A stretch of DNA of 64,000 nucleotides from an uncultured Bacteroidales bacterium (lineage in GTDB: Bacteria; Bacteroidota; Bacteroidia; Bacteroidales; Paludibacteraceae), in contig CAMUYI010000004.1 of assembly GCA_947164985.1 (NCBI GenBank), forward strand, positions 186,001-250,000. Reading direction: 5' to 3'. The position numbers and the translations under genes are program-made. A model generated the notes under the pieces. That model was given only the letters and a program-made list of their open reading frames with translations. It ran no database searches and was not told the DNA's origin. Positions 9,031 to 16,884 of the stretch are shown in pieces. The stretch's first letter is position 1. Every line of letters begins with the position of its first letter.

Positions 9031-9061
9031 CAAAATTACAAAAATATTTTGATATATGCAA
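9031..9061 (-). promoter_or_regulatory. Promoter of the DsbD-like/trmN6 operon
   Basis: Minus-strand TTGCATATATCAA starts at 9061 and TAATTTTG lies at 9038-9031, 23 nt from first T to TA. Its -33 element is the same DNA as the -33 of the gcvP promoter, read on the other strand. Confidence 0.8.
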
Positions 9062-9078
9062 ATTTTTTTGTACCTTTG
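9049..9078 (+). promoter_or_regulatory. Promoter of the gcvP operon
   Basis: TTGATATATGCAA from 9049 and TACCTTTG at 9071-9078 (22 nt from first T to TA). The leader is only about 33 nt, so there is no room for a glycine riboswitch. Confidence 0.8.
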
Positions 9079-9117
9079 CAGCCGCAAAGGTTTTGGAATA
9101 CAAACGAACACATATAT

Positions 9118-11934
9118 ATGAAAGAAAATTATCTTGAGTCGCGTCACATTGGTCTGACGCAGGAAGATGAAAAACACATGTTGGAGGCTATCGGAGCGGA
9201 GTCTATGGAGGCCTTGATTCGTGAGACTATGCCGGCAGATATTCTGTTGCCGGAACCCATCGCTTTAGAGGAGCCCGTTACAGAGCAGATTCATTTGGAA
9301 CTCTCGGAAGCTGTACTCAATGCCAATACGCCGGCGCGGTCCTATATCGGTCGCGGCTGGTACGGCACCATCACGCCGGCGGTCATCCGTCGTAACATGC
9401 TGGAGAACCCTGTTTGGTACACCTCTTATACGCCGTACCAGGCTGAGGTGAGCCAGGGTCGTTTGGAGGCGCTCTTTGTCTTCCAGACCATGATCAGTGA
9501 TCTCACCGGTCTGCCTTTGGCGAACTGTTCGCTCTTGGATGAAGCCACTTCGGCGGCCGAGTCTGTCACGATGATGCGTAATTTGCGGAGCCGCGAACAA
9601 GTGAAAGCCAATGTGCGTAAGGTCTTTGTAGATGAGAAGATCTGGCCGAACACCTTATCTGTTCTGCGTACGCGCGCAGCGGGTCAGGATATCGAGATCG
9701 TCACCGGTTCCTATGCGGACTTCGAACCGAACGCGGAGTTCTTCGGTGCGCTCGTGCAGTGGCCGAATAGTGACGGAGCTATCGAGGACTACGAAGCCTT
9801 CATCGAGGACTGCCATGCGGCGGGACTGAAGGTGACCGTCGTAGCCGACCTCATGGCTTTGGCGCTGCTCAAACCCCTGGATGCGGATATCATGTGCGGT
9901 ACGGCGCAGCGCTTCGGTTTACCGATGGGCTTTGGCGGACCGACAGCCGGTTATATGGCTACGCGCGATGAGTTCAAGCGCGATATGCCGGGACGTATCA
10001 TCGGTCTGAGTATCGATAAATACAATCGTCCGGCCTACCGTCTCGCTCTGCAGACACGCGAACAGCATATCAAACGCGAACGCGCGACCTCGAATATCTG
10101 TACGGCGGAGGCTCTCTCTGCCATGATGGCGGGTATGTACGGCGTTTACCACGGTGCAGAAGGTATCCGTTCGATTGCCGAGGGTATTCATGGCAAAGCC
10201 GTCTACCTGAGTGAGATGCTGCAGGCCTATGGCTACGAACAGGAGAATGTGGAGTTCTTCGATACATTGCGGATTAGTGGATTAGCGGATGAGCGGATGA
10301 GTGGTTTGAAGGACAAAGCCGAAGAACTCGGCATCAACCTCTATTACGACGAGGCGGGATGGATCGGTCTGTCCATCGATGAGACGGTCGATATAGACGA
10401 TATGAACGACCTGATCGAGTTGTTCGCCGAAGCGTCCGGCAATATGCCGCAGTACGAAGATTCGGACGAGGCTTTCGAAGGTCTCTGGGCGATCGATGAG
10501 AGTAGGGTGCGTGAACTCGATTATATGCAGGCAGAGGTGTTCAAGCTATACCATACCGAGACCGAGTTGATGCGTTATCTCAAGCGTCTCGACCGCAAAG
10601 ATATATCGCTCGCTACCTCGATGATTCCGTTGGGCAGCTGTACGATGAAACTCAACCCTGCTGCGGCGATGATACCGGTTACCTACGGTGCAGCCATGGC
10701 GCCGCATCCGATGGCGCCGAAAGAGCAGGTAGCAGGTTATGAGACCATCATGGAGCATTTGCAGGAGCAGCTCTGCGCCATCACCGGCTTTGATGCTTGT
10801 ACGCTGCAGCCTACTTCGGGGGCAGCCGGCGAATACACAGGCTTGGTGGTGATCCGTGAGTACCTCCGTCGCCAGGGACAGAGCCAACGAAACGTGCTGC
10901 TCATCCCGGCTTCGGCACATGGTACCAACCCTGCATCCTGTGCCCAGGCGGGCTTCGTGCCCTGCGTGGTCAAGTGTGATGAGTTGGGTAATACCGACCT
11001 CGCCGACTGGACGGCCAAAGCGGAGGAGAACAAAGAGGTACTGGCGGGATGTATGATCACTTATCCGTCCACCCATGGTATCTTCGAGCAGGCCATCCGT
11101 GCGATGATAGCAGCGGTGCATGACAACGGCGGATACGTCTATATGGACGGTGCGAATATGAACGCGCAGATAGGCTGGACCAACCCTGCATATATCGGTG
11201 CCGACGTGTGCCACCTCAATCTGCATAAGTCCTTCGCTTCGCCGCACGGTGGCGGTGGACCCGGTGTCGGTGCCGTATGTTGCACCGAGGCCTTGGCGGA
11301 CTGCCTGCCTACCGAAGATGCGAACCGTGTCTCGTCTGCCCTCTACGGCAATGCGAACATGGCGCTTATCTCATGGGGCTATATAGCTATGATGGGCGCT
11401 GAGGGACTCAAGCATGCGACGGCTGCGGCGATCCTCTCTGCCAACTACATGGCTGCACGTCTCAAGGATGCCTACGGCATCGTCTATACCGGCGCTACAG
11501 GCAGAGTAGGTCACGAGCTGATCCTCGACTGCCGCCAGTTCCACGCGATCGGCATCACCGAAGCGGACATCGCCAAGCGACTTATGGACTACGGATATCA
11601 TGCGCCGACCCTCTCTTTCCCGGTTCACGGCACGCTCATGATTGAACCTACCGAATCAGAGTCCCTCACTGAGATCGATCGTTTCTGCAACGTGCTGCTT
11701 AAGATCCGTCATGAGATAGCGGATATCGAGTCCGGTAAGGCGGATAAGAAAGATAATGTCCTGCTCAATGCTCCTCACCCGGAATATGAGATTGTTAGCA
11801 GCGATTGGACGCACCCGTATACGCGTGAAGAGGCTGCGTATCCTACGATGTGGGTAGCGGATAATAAGTTCTGGTGCCCTGTGGCTCGTGTTGATAACGG
11901 TTTTGGTGACCGCAATCTTGTAGCGAAATTCTAA
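9118..11934 (+). CDS. gcvP: Glycine dehydrogenase (decarboxylating), single-chain P protein
   Basis: The pyridoxal-phosphate P protein of the glycine cleavage system; it decarboxylates glycine and passes the aminomethyl group to lipoyl-GcvH. The 938-residue chain is the fused (alpha plus beta) type. The PLP lysine is K704 in NLHKSF, followed by the glycine-rich SPHGGGGPG loop. SMIPLGSCTMKLNP and SAHGTNPAS are further hallmarks. The ATG at 9118 is chosen because upstream codons overlap the promoter. An 8-bp array (10271-10304) is translated in frame within a surface region between the two halves. yitT-type genes follow after 1 nt. GcvH and GcvT genes are not in the window. Confidence 0.97.
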   Translation: MKENYLESRHIGLTQEDEKHMLEAIGAESMEALIRETMPADILLPEPIALEEPVTEQIHLELSEAVLNANTPARSYIGRGWYGTITPAVIRRNMLENPVWYTSYTPYQAEVSQGRLEALFVFQTMISDLTGLPLANCSLLDEATSAAESVTMMRNLRSREQVKANVRKVFVDEKIWPNTLSVLRTRAAGQDIEIVTGSYADFEPNAEFFGALVQWPNSDGAIEDYEAFIEDCHAAGLKVTVVADLMALALLKPLDADIMCGTAQRFGLPMGFGGPTAGYMATRDEFKRDMPGRIIGLSIDKYNRPAYRLALQTREQHIKRERATSNICTAEALSAMMAGMYGVYHGAEGIRSIAEGIHGKAVYLSEMLQAYGYEQENVEFFDTLRISGLADERMSGLKDKAEELGINLYYDEAGWIGLSIDETVDIDDMNDLIELFAEASGNMPQYEDSDEAFEGLWAIDESRVRELDYMQAEVFKLYHTETELMRYLKRLDRKDISLATSMIPLGSCTMKLNPAAAMIPVTYGAAMAPHPMAPKEQVAGYETIMEHLQEQLCAITGFDACTLQPTSGAAGEYTGLVVIREYLRRQGQSQRNVLLIPASAHGTNPASCAQAGFVPCVVKCDELGNTDLADWTAKAEENKEVLAGCMITYPSTHGIFEQAIRAMIAAVHDNGGYVYMDGANMNAQIGWTNPAYIGADVCHLNLHKSFASPHGGGGPGVGAVCCTEALADCLPTEDANRVSSALYGNANMALISWGYIAMMGAEGLKHATAAAILSANYMAARLKDAYGIVYTGATGRVGHELILDCRQFHAIGITEADIAKRLMDYGYHAPTLSFPVHGTLMIEPTESESLTEIDRFCNVLLKIRHEIADIESGKADKKDNVLLNAPHPEYEIVSSDWTHPYTREEAAYPTMWVADNKFWCPVARVDNGFGDRNLVAKF
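10271..10304. repeat. 8-bp tandem array, GGATTAGT unit, four copies in gcvP
   Basis: Units GGATTAGT, GGATTAGC, GGATGAGC, GGATGAGT. It encodes RISGLADERMSG in a non-catalytic part of gcvP. Two further copies of the unit lie at 7503-7520, at the 3' ends of rny and trmN6. Confidence 0.75.
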
Positions 11935-11935
11935 G

Positions 11936-12868
11936 ATGAAGTCGAATCAGAAATTGCGTGAACAACTGCAGCATTACCGGCGTTTCCTGCCTTGGATAAC
12001 GCTTAAGGAGCTGCTGATGATCGTTCTCTGTACTATTCCTTATGCGTTGACGGTCAATCAGTTACTTGTGCCGCATGCTATCGTAGGCGGCGGCGTGACG
12101 GGTTTATGCGAGATCATCTATTTCGCGACGGACACGTATGTCCCGATCTGGCTCAGCAGCGCCGTCATCAATGTGGTCTTGCTCGTCATCGCGACGCTCA
12201 CCGTCGGATGGCATTATGCGCTGCGGACGGTATGGGGTGTGCTCTGGCTCACGGTATGGCTGAAGGTCATACCAATCGCTCCGGTACCGCTACTTACCGA
12301 TTCCTTCATGGCGGTCGTCGTAGGAGGTCTGTTCACCGGCTGTTTCCTCGGTATATGCTTCCTCAATAATGGTTCTACAGGCGGTACGGACATCATCGCC
12401 ATGATCGTCAATAAGTACCATCATCTGCCTATGGGACGTGTGCTCATGTTTGCCGATATGACCGTTATCTCCTCCGCTTTCTTCCTGCCTACGATCCAAG
12501 CGGCAGGCATGCAGAGCGCGATCGAGAAGATCCTCTTCGGTCTCACCTATACCTTCATGTTTTCTACGGCGGTGGACTGGGTGATGAACCGAATGCGGCA
12601 GTCCGTGCAGTTCATGATCTTCACGCAGAAACCCGATGAGATAGCTGAAGCCATCATCACGCAGGCGCATAGGGGATGTACCTTCCTCGATGCCCAGGGC
12701 GGCTATAACAAGAAGCCTATGAAAGTGGTCACCTGTATTGCCCGCTCCTATGAGTCGGCTACGATCTTCCGTCTCGTGCGTGCCATCGATCCGAATGCCT
12801 TCGTCAGCCAGAGTCAGGTACGTGGTGTTTTCGGCCAAGGCTTCGACCCTATGGCGAACGGCAAATGA
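11936..12868 (+). CDS. YitT family membrane protein, first copy
   Basis: A 310-residue protein with five or six membrane helices in the N-terminal part (DUF161) and a cytoplasmic C-terminal DUF2179 domain of about 80 residues. The hallmark glycine-rich segments are present: PHAIVGGGVTGLCEIIYF and NNGSTGGTDIIAMIVNKY. The family is common but has no settled transport substrate. It starts 1 nt after the gcvP stop and is followed by a paralogue 33 nt downstream, so all three genes probably form one transcript. Confidence 0.88.
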   Translation: MKSNQKLREQLQHYRRFLPWITLKELLMIVLCTIPYALTVNQLLVPHAIVGGGVTGLCEIIYFATDTYVPIWLSSAVINVVLLVIATLTVGWHYALRTVWGVLWLTVWLKVIPIAPVPLLTDSFMAVVVGGLFTGCFLGICFLNNGSTGGTDIIAMIVNKYHHLPMGRVLMFADMTVISSAFFLPTIQAAGMQSAIEKILFGLTYTFMFSTAVDWVMNRMRQSVQFMIFTQKPDEIAEAIITQAHRGCTFLDAQGGYNKKPMKVVTCIARSYESATIFRLVRAIDPNAFVSQSQVRGVFGQGFDPMANGK

Positions 12869-12870
12869 TA

Positions 12871-12901
12871 ACTGAATACTGAAAACTGAATACTGAAAAC
12901 T
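12871..12901 (+). repeat. 7-bp tandem array, ACTGAAT/ACTGAAA unit, four copies
   Basis: ACTGAAT and ACTGAAA alternate twice, then ACT. It fills the gap between the two YitT genes and shares its unit with the arrays around zapA. Confidence 0.85.
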
Positions 12902-13879
12902 ATGCTTCGTTATAGCAGTTTTGTCAATCCGCATAATACGCCGCATGAGTCGAAGACGCGTATGCTCTTTGAGTACCTGGCGATCATCATCGGTATCGCG
13001 CCGATGGCGTTGATGGTCAACTGGGTCTTGCTGCCTCATGCTTTTGTCGGCGGCGGTCTGACCGGTATCTGTTCGATCATCTATTACCTCACCGGCGGCC
13101 TTTTCCCTGCGCTCTTTCCGGAGTACGGAGGGGCGATACCGGTGTGGCTCACCACCTTCCTCTTCAATGCTATCCTGTTGCTCATAGCGGGCCTGACCGT
13201 CGGCTGGCGGTTCTGTATCCGAACGATGGTCGGTGTGGCAGCCATCACGTTCTGGTATCGGATCATCCCGATCATGCCGGCGCCTATCATCGAAGACCCG
13301 TGGCTCGGCGCTATCATCGGCGGATTTGTCTTCGGTCTCAGTCTCGGTTGTGTCCTGGCGGCGAACGGTTCATCCGGCGGTACGGATATCGTCGCGATGA
13401 TCGTCAATCATTATCGGGATATATCGTTGGGTAATATAATGTTAGTCTGTGATATTCTCGTCATCGCCTCGGCTTTCTTCCTGCCGCTACCCGAATCGAT
13501 GTTGCAGGAGGGCGGTAACGTCACGATGCTGAAGATCAAACGTGTGATGTACGGTGTGTGCATGACGATCTCCTATACGGCGGCGGTGGACTGGCTCATG
13601 GCACGGTTGCATCGTTCCGTGCATTTTCTCATCTATTCGGCTAAGTATGACGAGATAGCGACGGCCATCAATACGACAGTCAATAGAGGCGTCACGGTCC
13701 TGGACGGCACGGGCTGGTATTCGAAAAAACCGGTTAAGGTCATCTCGGTACTGGTTCGCAAACCCGAGAGTTCGTTGGTGCTCGGTATCGTGCATGAGAT
13801 TGACCCGAATGCCCTTGTCTCGATTGCCGATGTAGGTGGTGTCTTCGGCTCCGGATTTGACAAAATTAAGGCAAAATAG
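12902..13879 (+). CDS. YitT family membrane protein, second copy
   Basis: A 325-residue paralogue of the gene just upstream, with the same layout: membrane DUF161 part with PHAFVGGGLTGICSIIYY and ANGSSGGTDIVAMIVNHY, then a DUF2179 domain. The N-terminus is longer and has an extra loop (GLFPALFPEYGGAIP). The pair is diverged enough to have separate roles or to form a heteromer. The ATG directly follows a repeat array. It is the last gene of the gcvP operon; the next promoter (tRNA-Ser) begins 20 nt after the stop. Confidence 0.88.
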   Translation: MLRYSSFVNPHNTPHESKTRMLFEYLAIIIGIAPMALMVNWVLLPHAFVGGGLTGICSIIYYLTGGLFPALFPEYGGAIPVWLTTFLFNAILLLIAGLTVGWRFCIRTMVGVAAITFWYRIIPIMPAPIIEDPWLGAIIGGFVFGLSLGCVLAANGSSGGTDIVAMIVNHYRDISLGNIMLVCDILVIASAFFLPLPESMLQEGGNVTMLKIKRVMYGVCMTISYTAAVDWLMARLHRSVHFLIYSAKYDEIATAINTTVNRGVTVLDGTGWYSKKPVKVISVLVRKPESSLVLGIVHEIDPNALVSIADVGGVFGSGFDKIKAK

Positions 13880-13898
13880 CAAAAAAATGCGCAAAAAT

Positions 13899-13929
13899 TT
13901 GCGTATGTGAAAAAAAAGCAGTACTTTTG
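13899..13929 (+). promoter_or_regulatory. Promoter of tRNA-Ser(CGA)
   Basis: TTGCGTATGTGAA from 13899 and TACTTTTG at 13922-13929, spacing 23 nt. Confidence 0.85.
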
Positions 13930-13954
13930 CACGCTTTTTCGCAAAAAGAGCGAA

Positions 13955-14043
13955 GGAGAGTTGTCTGAGTGGTCGAAAGAGCCGCACTCGAAATGCGGTA
14001 TACGCATTACGTCGTATCGGGGGTTCGAATCCCTCACTCTCCG
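13955..14043 (+). tRNA. tRNA-Ser, anticodon CGA
   Basis: An 89-nt type II tRNA with a long variable arm. The acceptor stem pairs GGAGAGT with ACTCTCC; the anticodon loop CTCGAAA between CCGCA and TGCGG gives CGA (codon UCG). The T loop is TTCGAAT and the discriminator is G. The 3' CCA is not fully encoded. Confidence 0.96.
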
Positions 14044-14053
14044 CAGGGTTAAT

Positions 14054-14086
14054 GAAAAGGATGTCCAATAACGAGGCATCCTTTTT
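14054..14086 (+). terminator. Terminator after tRNA-Ser(CGA)
   Basis: Stem GAAAAGGATG with CATCCTTTTTC around a loop of about 13 nt, ending in a T run. Confidence 0.8.
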
Positions 14087-14134
14087 CAATTATCTGGAAT
14101 TGATGTTTGGCACGGAAATTGTTGATTTATATGC

Positions 14135-15475
14135 GTGTGTCGAAAATGGCTGATATTAATTGTGTTTCTTTCGTCCATGCTTCCTATGGCAGCGCGGAGG
14201 AATAAAATCGTTGTGCCGGACTCGCTACAACGGATAGACATAACGATTCATACAGCGGGAAAAGAGAGTGTGGACGGAAAAGAATTGTATCTTACCATGC
14301 AACGGGTAGATGGCTGTTCGTTTTTGATGGGATCAACAACAGACCAATACGATCCGGAGATTTATACGGACAAACCTGCACATCTTGTTTTTCTGTCACC
14401 TTATTATATCGCCACCACTGAAGTCACGGTTGAACTATGGCGAGCGGTAATGCCAGAACGCGAAATCATCAGTCCGAAGGGCTATCCTACTATTCCTATT
14501 TCCTATGTGTCATGGCACGACTGCCAGGAATTTGTGCGTCGTTTGGATAGTATTACGGGACTTCCGTTTCGTCTCCCCTCGGAAGCGGAATGGGAATATG
14601 CCGCACGCGGCGGAAACAAAAGTCAGTCTTTCCGTTTTGCAGGAGGAAACATAGCGGATAGTATAGGGTGGACTTATTCCTCTTCCGGAAACTGGAAACA
14701 TCCTGTCGCTCGCAAGCATCCCAATGAATTAGGCTTGTACGACATGACGGGAAATGTGTCCGAATGGTGTCAAGATATATACGGGGCCTATCAGTTAAGC
14801 ACTCTTCCTAATCCTTGTGGCGCAGACACCGGTTCATATCGTGTAGTACGAGGTGGTAGTTATGACGAATGTAATGCCAACAGCCATTTATCTGTACGTC
14901 GATGGTATTTGCCCGAAACATCGGCCGGATACATCGGGTTTCGTGTAGCCTTTACCTTACCTGACGATCCTATGATGCAAGTTCAACAGGAAGAACCTCC
15001 TTTGACTCGCTCCGTTCGTATTAAGGGAAAGAAAGTTCGATTCGTCTATGTGCCGGCAGAGCAACCTTATTATATATCGGATGAAATAGAGCGTGGTCTT
15101 TGGCGGAAAATCATGCAAAAAGATGCACCGGATAAGATTCAAAATATCGCTCTTGGAATGAGTAAAGCGGAACGTGTGCGCTTTGCCGAATATTGCAGCC
15201 GCTTGTCCAATGATGCCATTTATGTGGCTTCAGCAGAACAAATAGTTGCAGCGGAACAGCAAGGAATTATTGAGCCATTCCGGCCGGATGTAAGTCATCG
15301 GCATAAGAAACGGAATGTTCATCAAATTCAGCGAAAAAGAAAGGCTGTTGACAAACTGTCTCCATGGACGGAATTAGTAGGTGTGAGACTGCCTAAACCG
15401 GATGATCCGGTGTTATTACAATTCAAGAAAGCGGATGATGAATCCCGTCCGCTACGATTAGTCATATATATCTAA
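14135..15475 (+). CDS. Exported protein with a formylglycine-generating-enzyme (SUMF1) fold domain
   Basis: A 446-residue protein with a signal peptide (CRKWLILIVFLSSMLPMAA) from a GTG start; no ATG fits. Residues about 50-275 are an FGE/SUMF1 domain: PYYIATTEVTVELWRAVM, PSEAEWEYAARGG, DMTGNVSEWCQDIYG, RVVRGGSY and GYIGFRVAF. The cysteine pair needed for formylglycine formation is absent (only DECNANSH after RGGSY), so it is likely a structural or ligand-binding member. The C-terminal 170 residues look like a second, degenerate repeat of the fold. The DNA is more AT-rich than its neighbours, and no promoter is evident after the tRNA terminator. Confidence 0.82.
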   Translation: MCRKWLILIVFLSSMLPMAARRNKIVVPDSLQRIDITIHTAGKESVDGKELYLTMQRVDGCSFLMGSTTDQYDPEIYTDKPAHLVFLSPYYIATTEVTVELWRAVMPEREIISPKGYPTIPISYVSWHDCQEFVRRLDSITGLPFRLPSEAEWEYAARGGNKSQSFRFAGGNIADSIGWTYSSSGNWKHPVARKHPNELGLYDMTGNVSEWCQDIYGAYQLSTLPNPCGADTGSYRVVRGGSYDECNANSHLSVRRWYLPETSAGYIGFRVAFTLPDDPMMQVQQEEPPLTRSVRIKGKKVRFVYVPAEQPYYISDEIERGLWRKIMQKDAPDKIQNIALGMSKAERVRFAEYCSRLSNDAIYVASAEQIVAAEQQGIIEPFRPDVSHRHKKRNVHQIQRKRKAVDKLSPWTELVGVRLPKPDDPVLLQFKKADDESRPLRLVIYI

Positions 15476-15478
15476 ACA

Positions 15479-15673
15479 ATGAGATACGTTCTTTGGACAT
15501 TCAAGCTATTGCTTGTATTGCTTTTTTCCCTTTCATACCTCTGTATGATGAAAGTTTTGTATTGCGGCTGTTGGGCTTGCAATATTGGTGTCGCCATCGG
15601 AATTTTGGGACTTCTACTCGGACTTTGGGATAGAGGTCGCGAGTTATACAAACTTATAAAGGGGAATAAGTAG
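15479..15673 (+). CDS. Small cysteine-containing membrane protein
   Basis: A 64-residue hypothetical protein whose ATG lies 3 nt after the previous stop, so it is probably co-translated with the FGE-fold gene. Two hydrophobic helices (VLWTFKLLLVLLFSLSYLCM and GVAIGILGLLLGLW) flank a short loop with clustered cysteines, YCGCWAC. A basic tail (RELYKLIKGNK) suggests a cytoplasmic C-terminus. No family is recognised. The cysteine cluster could bind metal or form disulfides, but nothing shows which. Confidence 0.6.
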   Translation: MRYVLWTFKLLLVLLFSLSYLCMMKVLYCGCWACNIGVAIGILGLLLGLWDRGRELYKLIKGNK

Positions 15674-15840
15674 CATCCAACCGCAAAGTTTAGAAGTGAA
15701 AATGCACAAAATTTGGAAATAATCTGTTTTTTATTTGCATATATCATTTTTATCGGCCTTCATTTCATCATTAGAAAGTTTTTGGAAACTCTTGGAAAAA
15801 CTATATATCATTTTTTTTTAGAAAAAAGTCGCTCAGAAAC

Positions 15841-15871
15841 TTGCATATATCAAGATTATTTTGTATCTTTG
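15841..15871 (+). promoter_or_regulatory. Promoter of the 141-residue hypothetical gene
   Basis: TTGCATATATCAA from 15841 and TATCTTTG at 15864-15871, spacing 23 nt. The 165 bp before it (15674-15840) is AT-rich and shows no convincing gene. Confidence 0.82.
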
Positions 15872-16038
15872 CACCCGAATTATGAACCAACCATAGAACA
15901 CTATGCAATCCCGTTAAAAATAAGGCCTGCGTAGGAGGGTTATTGGGTGATTATAGGGCGATTATAGAGTGATTATTGAGTGATTCGAAGCAATAAACCC
16001 CAAAGAAAACACACTAAATACTATAAAATCAAATAATT
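15872..16038 (+). other. Long 5' leader of the 141-residue hypothetical gene
   Basis: About 160 nt separate the predicted transcription start from the ATG at 16039, longer than the other leaders here. It holds four 11-bp repeats (15945-15988) and an A-rich stretch before the start codon. No known riboswitch was recognised. Confidence 0.5.
15945..15988 (+). repeat. 11-bp tandem repeat in a 5' leader, four copies
   Basis: Units GGGTGATTATA, GGGCGATTATA, GAGTGATTATT and GAGTGATTCGA, directly abutting. Confidence 0.85.
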
Positions 16039-16464
16039 ATGGCAAGAGAGAGACTCACACCAGGCATAGAAGAAGTCAACGGCGCTACGTCCCCGGGACA
16101 CATTCATCGCGTCAAACGTTATCGGGACGCACGAGGGCGCATCATCGGCATAGGCATACAAGAGACGTACGACGTGCTGCACCCGCGTAATTGGAAGCAA
16201 AAGCCCGCTAAAGGTCAGGAAAAGGCGAATCAACTCCTCTTCCAAAAGGCATCGAAAATCATGGATAAAGCGCTGAGTGACCCCAAACTATATGAGTACT
16301 GGCAAAAACGTTTTGAGGCTCAGTTGTACGTTACGCACGGATCCAAACCTGATCCCTATGCTATCACGCTCCCAAATGGCACCAAGAAACGATATAAACG
16401 TTTCGATGCTTTTGTGCGTACTATGATTATGCAAGAACTCAAGTTAAAACATTCAAATCAATAA
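16039..16464 (+). CDS. Unrecognised basic cytoplasmic protein
   Basis: A 141-residue protein with no signal peptide or membrane helix and a strong positive charge (KRYRDARGRI, RNWKQKPAKG, KKRYKRFDAF). The N-terminus is probably flexible and Gly/Pro-rich (TPGIEEVNGATSPGH). The middle and C-terminal parts are helical, with a helix through ANQLLFQKASKIMDKAL. I do not recognise a family. It has its own well-formed promoter and a long repeat-bearing leader, which suggests a regulated, real gene. Nucleic-acid binding is possible from charge alone. Confidence 0.65.
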   Translation: MARERLTPGIEEVNGATSPGHIHRVKRYRDARGRIIGIGIQETYDVLHPRNWKQKPAKGQEKANQLLFQKASKIMDKALSDPKLYEYWQKRFEAQLYVTHGSKPDPYAITLPNGTKKRYKRFDAFVRTMIMQELKLKHSNQ

Positions 16465-16492
16465 TAATTTTTTCAAAAAATGGCATACACTC

Positions 16493-16523
16493 TTGTGTAT
16501 GTCATTCTTTTTTTGTATCTTTG
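16493..16523 (+). promoter_or_regulatory. Promoter of hpf and possibly the operon behind it
   Basis: TTGTGTATGTCAT from 16493 and TATCTTTG at 16516-16523, spacing 23 nt. Leader about 40 nt. Confidence 0.82.
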
Positions 16524-16569
16524 CAGCGTAATTTGAAAACTTTATGTTTAACCTTTAAAATAATGTATT

Positions 16570-16845
16570 ATGAATCTGACAATTAATGCCGTAAATTTCG
16601 AGATGGCAGAGAAACTCGAGCAGTTTATTGAGAAGAAAATGAGTCGTTTTGAGCGTCATTTGAACCCGAGCGACAAAGTAGAGATCCGTATGTCGGTCAT
16701 CAAACCGCAGACTAATGCGAATAAAGAGGTGAAGATGCGCATCGCCGGTCTGTTTGCTGAGAAGACAGCAGACACCTTCGAAGAAGGTATCGACGCATGT
16801 CTCGCCGCCCTTGAGGGTCAACTCGAGAAACGCAAAAACGCGTGA
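16570..16845 (+). CDS. hpf: Ribosome hibernation promoting factor, short form
   Basis: A 91-residue HPF/YfiA-family protein that binds the 30S decoding region and silences ribosomes in slow growth. The beta-alpha-beta-beta-beta-alpha fold is visible: MNLTINAVNFEM, helix AEKLEQFIEKKMSRFERH, then VEIRMSVI and the final helix EGIDACLAALEGQLEKRK. It lacks the C-terminal dimerisation domain of long HPF. It has its own promoter and is followed after 39 nt (with a repeat array) by the pectinesterase gene. Confidence 0.92.
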   Translation: MNLTINAVNFEMAEKLEQFIEKKMSRFERHLNPSDKVEIRMSVIKPQTNANKEVKMRIAGLFAEKTADTFEEGIDACLAALEGQLEKRKNA

Positions 16846-16852
16846 TAGAGAA

Positions 16853-16876
16853 ATTAAAAATTAAAAATTAAAAATT
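16853..16876 (+). repeat. 7-bp tandem array, ATTAAAA unit, three copies
   Basis: Three ATTAAAA units and a partial fourth between hpf and the pectinesterase gene. The same unit occurs inside the MATE gene (20143-20177) and, on the other strand, in dapA (63130-63164). Confidence 0.8.
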
Positions 16877-16884
16877 TCGAATTA

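Noticed and set aside
9079..9117. Glycine riboswitch upstream of gcvP
   Set aside because: The predicted leader is about 35 nt, too short for the aptamer.
13955..14135. tRNA-Ser(CGA) as integration site for the AT-richer genes behind it
   Set aside because: No repeat of the tRNA 3' end, integrase or other mobile gene was found downstream.
15713..15934. 73-residue frame with hydrophobic N-terminus between the small membrane protein and the 141-residue gene
   Set aside because: It needs a TTG start and its second half is the promoter and leader of the next gene; hydrophobicity can come from AT-rich DNA.
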